Source: Gracilariopsis chorda
Taxonomy: Eukaryota > Rhodophyta > Florideophyceae > Gracilariales > Gracilariaceae
Direction of reading: 5' to 3'
Assembly (NCBI GenBank): GCA_003194525.1
Contig: NBIV01000062.1
Span: forward strand, 1-64,000
Length of the DNA: 64,000 nucleotides
The notes under the pieces are model-generated. The model ran no database searches. It had not been told where the DNA came from and saw nothing but the letters and a program-made list of their open reading frames with translations. Both the position numbers and the translations under genes were made by a program. Below, in pieces: positions 55,449 to 64,000 of this stretch (position 1 is its first letter; each line of letters begins with the position of its first letter).

Positions 55449-56392
55449 GTGGAGCAATATCTCTACGCGGGAAATCCGCCCAAGTTGTTCGCAGCCTTGC
55501 TCTCTTGTGATGTAGGCGCAGACACAGGTCCCTCCGTACCACACGGTGTTTGGGCGTAAAACCGAGGTGGCTTCCGGTTATACCGACGGACATGATAACG
55601 AGAATCGGGTTAACAGCTGGTCAACGTAGTGCACAGGTCAGTGTGAGTGGCAGTCCGGTCCACGGAGAATCCAGAAAGGAAAAAAGGAAAAACGGGAGAA
55701 AGCAAGAACGAAGGTACAACCCAGCGGGTCGTCCGAAAAGACGAAAGAGATCTGGCCGTAGGGAGTGATGCTTGTTAAGCCAGCACGGCAAAAATCAATA
55801 CTGAGTCAAAGGGCTATATGTTCCCAAAATAGAAAATAATCAAAACTATAAAAACGGTGAGCACTGGGCGAACTCACAGGGTAAGACAGATGAGCTTGTC
55901 TCTTGATTTTGTGCGGGTGAGTATGAAGATACCGAACGCGGTACAACCCCAGCAGTAGTTTATCACTTCGCGCAGGCGATAAACTCAGAGCCAAGTGACA
56001 GCTTGTCTTTACTTCAGCGTGACACGGCAAGGTCGTCCTTCGTTAAGTACTATTGGGTCACAAGAAACCAACAATACTACTATTGTATTGTGCTACACTT
56101 GTGGTAGACACTGTTGTGTCACGTAGCGGCACTGCCGGCCACGGCACAACATGACACGTGTGAGTCATGCCAACCATGAATAGTATTCGTACGCTTTTCA
56201 TGCGTCCACCGGTGCCAGATACCACAGAAATCACCGACGAATGTTCCAAAAATACCAATTAAAACTCATATCGAATTTTACCCAATATTTCCGAGGGTCC
56301 ACTCATACCTGAGTTGAACCGATGCCACGTCTGTATTAAATCATTTATGGTACACCTCGCCTAGATGGTATGCGCACACGTATTGCTCTACA
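55449..56392 (-). repeat. Solo LTR of the A/E Gypsy family inside Copia F
   Basis: 944 bp, TGTGGAGCAA to CTCTACA, full-length match to the E LTR in the same direction. Copia RT stops at its left end and resumes at its right end. No clear target duplication (CAGTA against CATTT). Confidence 0.82.
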
Positions 56393-57249
56393 CATTTTAC
56401 CATACAGTTGTCCATCGGAGAATATGCGAACAGTATCAAAATCGTAAATTGCAGTAAATCAAGACGAACTATGCAGAATGACAGAACATTTTCGCACGAG
56501 GTTGGATCATACTGCAATATGGAAGAACAGCTTATATGGCTTGGAGGGAGAGCATTGCCTCAAGCCATGTACTTTACTTCTCTAATGCAACAAAAAATTC
56601 CGCATCTGAAAGTCGCTCACATACTTGGAGCCAATGAGACACTCTTCAAACTAGGGAACCTACGTCCCGTGATCAAATTTCAACACCCACCAAGGCCCGT
56701 CAATGTTCTGAGGTCCCATCGTTTTCCGATGCTTCCCTCACCATATCTGCAAAACAGAATAATTGGCAGACGAGGCTTATCAGCGGCATTCGCTACAGAA
56801 CGATTGACGGAGACGAAACGACCTATCATTTCATTGACTGAGCCAGTGTGAAGCAAACGAGAGTTTCATGTTCATCCTACGGAGCAAGAATTGTTGCCTG
56901 CACAGATGCAGACAATCGAAGGCTTCATACTAAAGGTACAATAAGATCCATACGTCCTGCCGACGTGTTTCCACATGTACGTAATGTCAATTCCAAGGGC
57001 CTATTTGACACCATTACTACGCTACACGATGGCAGATATTATAGACTTTGCCGGACTGTAAAATGCTTTCGACACTCTTTTGAACTGCGAAGCCTTGATA
57101 CACTGAGATGGATACAGGACAAAGCCAACATTTATGATGCACTAACGAAACATAACTATCTCTCTCATATTTTTCTAAATCGCGTTGATGCAACTGGATC
57201 ACTTGTACTACCAGATCACCAGTCATTCTCGTTAGATAGAAATAGCTGA
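56393..57249 (+). CDS. Copia F RT thumb and RNase H (remnant)
   Basis: EEQLIWLGGRALPQAMYFTS and MQQKIPHLKVAHILGANETL (56,520-56,640) are the RT end typical of Copia; CTDADNRRL near 56,900 starts RNase H and LRWIQDKANIYDALTKHNYL near 57,100-57,165 closes it. Confidence 0.75.
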
Positions 57250-57301
57250 TGTCTATCTGAACAGCGACCTCATATGATGTCAATTCTAATTACTCTAGAA
57301 C

Positions 57302-57865
57302 TGTGGTGCAACGCCCCAAAGGGGAGAAACACCGAAAGACGTTCGGGATCTTTCCTCCGTGGAGGTGAACCCATCTGGGTAGAGCCCCTCTAGGGGTGGC
57401 ACGGCGGAGCCGGTTTGTAAGACCGAGGCCACCATTCATGACTAGCGCAAGAGGATTTAGGACAAGAATCGATATCCGCAAGAGCGGGAATGCGTCCTCG
57501 CCAGAGGTAGGTTTCCACGTAAGTGGGGGTGTGTGAGCGGATGCGCACACGAGAGCCGCGGATAGCGGGAGGTGCTACCCTAAGAAGGGGAAAAGGAAGG
57601 GCGAAGAGGAGGAAGAGAGGACGAAGTGAGTCGAGAGAGCGACGGGGGAGAACGGCGATGCCGGTAACAATATCCCTATACAGGTCGAAACACCAATGCA
57701 ATTGGAATAATATGACTCCCAGTGATGGGTCCCTTTAGATGTGCAAGGGGGTTAGATGTCCCGTGGTTCACGGCGTTTCCCTCCGAGGAGGAGTAGAGCA
57801 CGCGCGCAAGCGGTAAAAACTAGAGCCAATTCCCCAGCTTGGGGTCCCTTGTTGGGGAAGGTTTA
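57302..57865 (-). repeat. Truncated LTR of the A/E Gypsy family
   Basis: Plus reading TGTGGTGCAACGCCCC; shares GGTAGAGCCC with A and ACGTTCGGGATCTTTC with 32,783-33,512. It breaks off where the gag of C begins; the missing end may be a deletion that also took the 5' part of C. Confidence 0.7.
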
Positions 57866-58717
57866 CTCAGATGTGGTAACGTGTACCCCGCTGGGGAGCG
57901 CAGTACCATGTTCATCGATGGTCTTGACCCGACAATCCGGAGTTTAGTTACCCGTTATCGGGAGGACAAGCGGAGGATCACCTATCTCGAGCTGGTCCAA
58001 CACGCCCCAGCGGAAGGGGATGCACTTCGTGCAAGAACTCCGAACAATCGGTCTAAATCCGCCAAGGCGTTGTTGCTAGAAAGCGAAGCTTCCTCACTCC
58101 CGCTCACTGCGGATGGGAACCCTGGACAGGGATTTGATACCGTGCATTTGGTGCAGGAGGATGGTGTGTCGATACCCACCAGTGATTTACCGTCAAAGAC
58201 GGAGATGACCCGTGATACGGGAACGGAAGACCCCGTTTTGTACGGTGGTAACAGTCGGGTTCAACCCCAACGACTCCCGTTTTCAAACAGTCAATCCCGT
58301 TATCAACGGCCTGGATGGACTGAAACCCGCCCTGTGGTTCGCTTTTCCGATACTCGGAATAATAATCCGCGTGTCGCGGTATTGGCTCTCATTTGGCACC
58401 TGTGCTATGCCCATGGCCATACCTCCCATCATTGTATTTGTTCACTGAAGGATATGGCCAAGTTGGTGGCAAATTATGAGGCCCTCACTCCAGAGGAGAA
58501 ACGTTCCGTCCCGACGGCTTCCTACCTCCGTGCTAAAACGGACTTTTCCCATGCCCTACCACAGACCCCGCGTGCGCGGCAAGCTTCCTACACCCCGATT
58601 CGGGAGATCACGCAACCATCCGTTGCAACCCCCGCTTATGCGGATAGAAACCACCGTCAACGGGATGAAGCATTCGTTGTCGAGGAAATCAACCCACCGC
58701 CGAAGGCGGAAAACTAA
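57866..58717 (+). CDS. gag: Gag of element C (5'-truncated)
   Basis: Starts inside the capsid domain with LLRCGNVYPAGERSTMFIDG, then TYLELVQHAPAEGDALRART, parallel to A. LALIWHLCYAHGHTSHHC near 58,385-58,440 stands in place of the zinc knuckle of A. Ends PPPKAEN at the frameshift site. Confidence 0.85.
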   Translation, partial: LRCGNVYPAGERSTMFIDGLDPTIRSLVTRYREDKRRITYLELVQHAPAEGDALRARTPNNRSKSAKALLLESEASSLPLTADGNPGQGFDTVHLVQEDGVSIPTSDLPSKTEMTRDTGTEDPVLYGGNSRVQPQRLPFSNSQSRYQRPGWTETRPVVRFSDTRNNNPRVAVLALIWHLCYAHGHTSHHCICSLKDMAKLVANYEALTPEEKRSVPTASYLRAKTDFSHALPQTPRARQASYTPIREITQPSVATPAYADRNHRQRDEAFVVEEINPPPKAEN

Positions 58718-58742
58718 CTGACGGAGTCTCCCCTTTGGGAGA
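58708..58742 (+). promoter_or_regulatory. Predicted -1 frameshift signal of element C
   Basis: GGAAAAC (58,708-58,714) directly before the gag stop, and the hairpin TCTCCCCTTTGGGAGA (58,727-58,742) twelve bases on. Pol is in the -1 frame. Layout and hairpin match element A. Confidence 0.65.
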
Positions 58743-59931
58743 GGCGTCCTCAAGAACGAGGCTGTTGGCGCCCGAGGCGTCCTCGCCTCGCCCACCGGTG
58801 AAAGTCCTCTCGAAGAAAGACACCGCTGACGCGGACTCTGCGCACCTCGGTGTGTTGCGTCGCCCGTGGATACGGAGTAAAAATCCCCGGATTCCCGGTA
58901 GAGTCTTGGTCTTGGCCAAGCGCAACTATAAGGTCTATGCAGACCTTGGCCTTGACCCCCAGTTTATGGTGAGGTTTCTCACCGTCCTGGATACAGGTGC
59001 AGGCCCCAACTTCGTTGTGGAATCATTGTTACCCCCGCTTGTGCGGTCTCGTATCCGCTCTGACGCGGTCCCCGACATTTCGGATGCGAACAACAATCCG
59101 TTACAAACGGTGGGCACAGTGGACCTCGTCGTGAGACTTGGTACCTCTGTGGTGAACTTGGACTTCATCGTTTGCCGTTCATTGGCAACACCAGTCATAC
59201 TGGGATGTGATCACTGCGACAGATTTGTCGACGCAATCAGGCCCCGCCTCAGGCGTGTAGAACGTGACGACGGATCGTCGGTTCCGATTGTTCGCCGCCC
59301 GCTAAAGCGGTCCTCTCGGAAACAAGTTCCGCTCCCTGCTGCGCAGGAACCACCGCCCGCGTCCCGCGAGTCCACTAAGCTCCGCATCGCTGCCTCGGTT
59401 TCTATACCGGCTGAGTCCCAAGTCTGGGTGCAGGTAAATTCCCGTCAACACGGTCTTCGGGTTATACAACCCCTCGCCTCGTTGTACGAGAAATCCCAGC
59501 TGGCGCTGGCCAATGGAATTGTCTCCATTTCCCCGGATGTCCCTTTCCGGATGTTGGTTGCCAACCTTGGCAAACATCCCCAGTATCTGGTAAAACACCA
59601 AGTAATTGGGAGTGTAACCCCCCATCCTATGGGAATGCTGCCAACGAAGATGACAGCTGCCGATGTACTCGGAGTTACCACCTCTTCTGAGGAGTTCGCC
59701 CCGCCGTCCGAAGACATCAAGTCTAGGGAGGGGAAGGAAACCGCTACTTCAGCGTCGAACATACCGAGTAACTCGGAATTGCGAACCACACCTGTTCCAC
59801 AGGACAATGCTCCATCGAGCAACGACCGGATTAATCCGGAAAGAGCACTTGGAGCGCTGGACTTCAGCCACGTGCCAGAGTCGCACCGCGACAAACTCCG
59901 TACCATGTTACGGGAATTCACCACAATGTAG
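58718..59931 (+). CDS. pol: Protease region of element C pol
   Basis: KRNYKVYADLGLDPQFMVRF and VLDTGAGPNFVVESLLPPLV (near 58,985) give the retropepsin active site; NLDFIVCRSLATPVILGCD (near 59,155) is the second retropepsin block. A long linker with SRQHGLRVIQPLASLYEKSQ leads to LGALDFSHVPESHRDKLRTM before RT. Confidence 0.88.
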
Positions 59932-62505
59932 GATGGCTCGCTTGGCGAGATTAATGCAACGGAACACCGGATCGATTTAATCCCCGGTGCGCGACCGGTT
60001 GCACAACCCCCTTACAGGGCAGGTCTGAAAGCTCGGGAAGACGAGCAGTCCCAAGTGTACAAGATGCTCCGTGCAGGTGTGATTGAGCCCGCTCAATCAC
60101 ACTGGGCATCCCCAGTTAAACTGGCTTTGAAGGCCGACGGTACCTGGAGGTTCTGTGTCGACTACCACCGGCTCAATGCCGTGACTGTTAGGGACACGTA
60201 CCCTATCCCTTGTATGGAAGAGTGTATTGACTCCCTCTGAGACGCCACCGTTTTCACGGCTCTCGATGCCACTTGGGGATATTGGCAGGTACCTTACAGA
60301 CAGGAGGATCGCTACAAAACCGCATTCACCTGCCACGCAGGAACGTACCGCTTCAAGCGGATGCCATTTGGGTTAACCAACGCCCCCGCCACCTTTCAGC
60401 GTGCAGTAGATATTCTACTCAACCGCTTTAAGTGGCGGAGTTGTCTGGTCTAGCTTGATGATATTATCATCTTCTCCAACTCGTTGGACGACCATCTCAC
60501 TCACGTCCGAGAAGTGCTGACCATACCCCGTGACGCGGGAATTACCCTCAAGTTGAGAAAATGCGAGTGTTTCACAGATACTGTGAAGTATCTTGGTCAC
60601 ATTGTCCGTCCTGGACGGTTAGCGATCGAGAAAGCTCGAGTCAAATCCCTCTTTGAGGCGAATGAGCCCCGTACTCAAACGGAACTGCGCTCATTCTTGG
60701 GGCTGGTCAACGTCTATCGACGGTTTATCCCGAATTTTTCGGATACCGCGATGCCCCTGAACGCGTTGTTGCGAAAGGGGAACCCTCCAAAACTGGGAAC
60801 ATTTACGCCCGAGCAATCGGAAGCCTTTACCTCCTCGAAGGAGGCTGTCACATCAGCACCAATCCTACATCTCCCAAAACTTGGGTTGCCATACTCCGTA
60901 GATACGGACTCGAGCGACTACCAAGTCGGGTGTGCTCTTTTTAAAACCACCCTCCATGGGGTACGACATCCAATTGGGTATTGGTCGCGATCGCTCAATG
61001 TTCATGAGGGGAACTACTCCGTATCGGAGAAGGAGTGCCTCGCCGTCGTATGGGCGATGACCACTCTGCGCCCCTACCTTATAGGAGTTCACTTCACCGT
61101 GTACGCGGATCAATCCTCATTGAGGTGGTTGATGAATATCTCCGACCCGTCGGGACGCCTCATGCGCTGGAGACTCCGCCTCGCGGAATATGACGTTCAA
61201 GTCATTTATAAAAAGGGCGCGCAGAACACCCAAGCCGACGCTCTGTCGCGTTTACCCACAAGTGGGGAAGCACTCCCAACGGAGGATGATGAAGTCCCAT
61301 GTTTCATGGCTATAGACCCGGATGATCCAGAATGTGCCGTTGACGCTTGGCCAGAGAACTGGGACGAGGATGCTGACTTTGACGAACTACTCGCATTGCG
61401 AGATGAATTTGAGAACCCCTTACAGGGGAGCTTTGTACCGGTATCACCGGAAAAAATGATCCGAGAACAATTCGGCGACCAGTTCTGCACGAGGGTTCGT
61501 GCCCGTATCAACGGTGGTGAAGATCTCCCTTTCGGGGTAAATGACAAAGGCTACCTCGTAAGGAAGGTCGAAGTCCGCCCACAGATTGTGGGACCACATT
61601 CCCTGCAATCGCGGGTGTTACATCTATCACACTACGCCCCCATCGGAGGTCACCCAGGTGGGAGGAAACTCTACCTAACCCTGCGAAGAGATTTCTATTG
61701 GCCCGCCATGGCGGTGGATTGCTACGCAACTGTGCGGTTCTGTAGCGAAAACGCGAAGAATCGCGTGAAACTCCGCAAAAATGCGAAGAAGATGAAACTA
61801 TTCCCCGCAAGGGCGCCACTCGAGTTTATCGCAATTGATCTTCTCGGACCACTACTCACCACAAAACGTGGAAACAAGTTTCTACTTGTCATCACCGACC
61901 GCTTTTCCAAGCTGGTACGGACTGTCCCTCTTCGGAGGATAACCGCTCTCACGGTGGCCCAGGCTCTGGTGACGCACTGGATTTTCGTCTACGGTCCCCC
62001 TGTGGAGGTGCTCTCTGATAACGGGAAACAGTTCGTGAGCAAGTTCTTCCAGGATGTTTGTCGCATCCTGGATGTCAAGAACTTGTTCACGACTACCTAC
62101 CACCCCCAATGTAATGGGAAAGTTGAACGGTTTAACCGGACGTTACTCGCGGCGTTACGTTCCTACGTCGCAGACCACCCAAAGAACTGGGAAATGTACG
62201 CTGATGCGTTAACCTACGCGTTCAACACGCAGGTACACCGGACTACCGGAGTTTTGCCATTCGAGTTGGTTCTATCTAGAACACCCCCGCCTGTGGCGCT
62301 GGAATCCCAAGCTACCTTGGACAATTTCCCATCTGTGGGTATCTACCGGCAGCAATGGAAGCAATGGCTTTCCAAGCTGGTCCCCGCTGCGCGGAAGTCA
62401 ATGGAATGTGCGCCAGCCACGTACAAGCGGGATTTTGATACTCGCTTGCGAGGGAAACCGTCCCCGATTCGGGCGAATGACTACGTCTTCATCAGGAAGG
62501 AGTAA
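59932..62505 (+). CDS. pol: RT, RNase H and integrase of element C pol
   Basis: RT: WRFCVDYHRLNAVTVRDTYP (60,150), MPFGLTNAPATFQRAVDILL (60,361), active-site LDDIIIFSN (60,454) and LRSFLGLVNVYRRFIPNFSD (60,687). RNase H: DTDSSDYQVGCALFKT, ECLAVVWAMTTLRPYL, YADQSSLRWL and QADALSRL. Integrase: HLSHYAPIGGHPGGRK with its zinc ligands, then IAIDLLGPL, LSDNGKQFVSKFFQ and YHPQCNGKVERFNRTL (D, D, E). The main uninterrupted frame is 60,484-62,505. This is a near-complete pol. Confidence 0.92.
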
Positions 62506-63830
62506 TACAACCCGGAACGGGAGAAGCGCCATAAACTCTCGCCTGTGGCGGATGGACCATTCAAGGTCATCTCTGTGAACACCAACACTGTCGTCGTAGA
62601 GATGGGCGACACGCACGAACGGATTTCCCGTGATCGTGTTGTCCTTGCCCCTCCTCCCTCGTCAGAGGTAGTCCTGGATCCAGGCAACCCCGTTTCTATG
62701 GACTCTGCAACACCGGAATCATTCGGGAGTACTAGGCCTACGGTACTACCACACCCCAGCCGGGGACTCTCAGACCTACCGACCCTGTCGGACTCACCGG
62801 GCCAGCCGGATAATTCGGGCCTATCAGCGTCCGCCCGTACCACGCCCGCCCCGCTGGCGCGAGTTTATACCCGCCAGGCGGGGAATGTTCTCCCTTATCC
62901 CGCCGTTCCGTCTAGGAAGGGGGAGGAGAACACTCGTTTTCGAGGAACAATATCGCCGTTGCAACGGGAAACACACCGTAACATACGGAACTCTGACCGT
63001 GGAGGACGGAGTATGTCACGCGACACTAATTCCCCGTTCTCGGGCAGTGCTATGCAACAGAAACCAGATGCACAGGCCCCACAAAAGCGGAAAATACACC
63101 GTTTGTCACGGGAAAACGAGAAGCCCCCCTCCAATACCGCAGCAGCGGAAACGCAATCGCCCGATCCATCTCCGGAGGCATCGCCACAAACGCGGGAACC
63201 GAGGAACTCGGGAAAAACGCGCGCCATCGCACGCTCGAAACCGGTCGTATCGGACGCTGCTCCTCCTCATGGAGACGGTGCACCGCACTTAGCGGCAAGG
63301 CCCCTGAAAAGGGTGTCATCCGCACCTGCCCAGCACCCCCCAAAGGGGAAGTTTAACCACAATGCCGGTGTACCGGAGTTAGCCTTAGGCAACCCCCCAG
63401 TAGCCGGGGATACCACGGCACAGCCGGAACGTATGGCAGAGAACGCTCGTGACCCCCCAGCGGAGGCGGAACGCTTACCAATCACCGTGTCGCACGGGAC
63501 CCCGCAGGGGATGTCGCAAACACCGTTCCGGCATACGTGGAAAAGACCCCGCAAGCTTGCGGTTTGCGAAGAAGACTGCACTCGCGGAGTTCAAGTCCCC
63601 CGCCGGTTGGCGGTTTGCCCGGCCTACCGTGATGACGGGAACAACGACGCCCCTCTGGAGAACGACTTGCCGGTGAAAACCGTGACGCCACACACCCTCT
63701 TGAGGGATATCTTCCCACATGAGCGGCAGCCACTAGGACAGCGCACGGCAACGCCGGAGACATCGCCGACAACCCGGATGGGGGGCAACATACCGCAAAG
63801 CGGGCAACCCTCGCAAGGGAGTACAACCAC
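62506..63830 (+). CDS. Linker region of element C pol
   Basis: After the integrase, KLSPVADGPFKVISVNTNTV near 62,535 resembles the integrase C-terminal (GPY-like) domain. Then comes a long Pro/Ser/Thr/Arg-rich stretch without a domain, leading into the chromodomain; long low-complexity linkers also precede it in related elements. Confidence 0.6.
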
Positions 63831-63837
63831 CACCCGG

Positions 63838-64000
63838 CACGGCGGGCAGGTCTACGAACGAGAGTTCGTAGTAGACCGACTTGTCGGACACACCTGGGAC
63901 CAGGATGGTATTCTACAATACCGCATCCGCTGGTACGGGTACGACCCCAGCGGGGATACGTGGGAGCCAAATGAACACCTCCCACGATCGCAGGTCGTGC
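63838..64000 (+). CDS. Chromodomain of element C (cut by window edge)
   Basis: YEREFVVDRLVGHTWDQDGI, LQYRIRWYGYDPSGDTWEPN and EHLPRSQVV form a clear chromodomain that continues past the window. It is the best preserved of the chromodomains here. Confidence 0.9.

Larger units (their letters stand above)
53226..57290 (+). mobile_element. Ty1/Copia retrotransposon F, with internal loss and a solo LTR inside
   Basis: Gag and zinc knuckle are followed after a short gap by RT; protease and integrase are missing. The RT-RNase H part is split by a Gypsy LTR (55,449-56,392). LTRs of F itself were not found. Apart from gag, it is broken repeatedly. Confidence 0.78.
57866..64000 (+). mobile_element. 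Ty3/Gypsy element C, 5'-truncated, runs off the right edge
   Basis: Partial gag, frameshift site, protease, RT, RNase H, integrase and the start of a chromodomain, all on the plus strand and close in sequence to A. Well preserved, with only about three breaks in pol. Whether it has the antisense ORF cannot be seen. Confidence 0.9.

Overview
This 64-kb window is repeat-dense eukaryotic DNA. I could not find one convincing host gene, tRNA or rRNA; almost every protein-coding signal belongs to a transposable element. Most are LTR elements (Ty3/Gypsy with C-terminal chromodomains, and Ty1/Copia), joined by PIF/Harbinger, two pogo-like elements and a DDE/YqaJ-nuclease DNA transposon. The style of the pogo, Harbinger, YqaJ and one Ty3 lineage reminds me of oomycete repeats, but a red alga or another protist is not excluded. 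The organism call is a low-confidence inference from memory of families, not a search.

Layout. 1-5.93 kb: the 5' part of a minus-strand Ty3/Gypsy element (A) with uninterrupted gag and pol that run off the left edge. 5.9-10.7 kb: the 3' end of a plus-strand Ty3/Gypsy element (A') with a chromodomain, then a long ORF on the opposite strand (about 6.99-9.47 kb), then a polypurine tract and LTR. 10.7-14.1 kb: a decayed Copia element. 14,121-31,427: one old Ty3/Gypsy element (H) with matching LTRs and a 4-bp target duplication, blown up to 17 kb by nested insertions: a Copia element (G, 15,645-21,553, 5-bp duplication), a Harbinger relic, pogo-1 (23,567-25,924) and pogo-2 (27,398-29,679, TA duplication, sitting in the integrase region). 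31.4-38.1 kb: AT-richer DNA with a minus-strand DDE transposase/YqaJ nuclease transposon carrying a solo LTR. 38,097-49,232: a heavily decayed plus-strand Ty3/Gypsy element (B) with both LTRs, chromodomain and again an opposite-strand ORF between pol and the 3' LTR. 49.2-51.8 kb: gag and 5' LTR remnant of a minus-strand relative of A (E). 53.2-57.25 kb: a Copia element (F) with a solo LTR inside. 57.3-64 kb: a truncated LTR, then gag, pol and the start of a chromodomain of a plus-strand Ty3/Gypsy element (C) that leaves the right edge.

Most notable: the opposite-strand ORF downstream of the chromodomain in elements A' and B encodes recognisably the same protein family, although the two elements are very different in age and LTR. 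In A' it has a TATA box right before its ATG and an RGG-repeat tail, and it lies between two copies of the same polypurine tract. I know antisense ORFs in some plant Ty3/Gypsy lineages, but I do not recognise this protein; it is the best candidate here for something undescribed. Other points are a conserved -1 gag-pol frameshift site (slippery heptamer plus CTCCC/GGGAG hairpin) in A and C, and a shared unusual primer-binding site in A, E and B.
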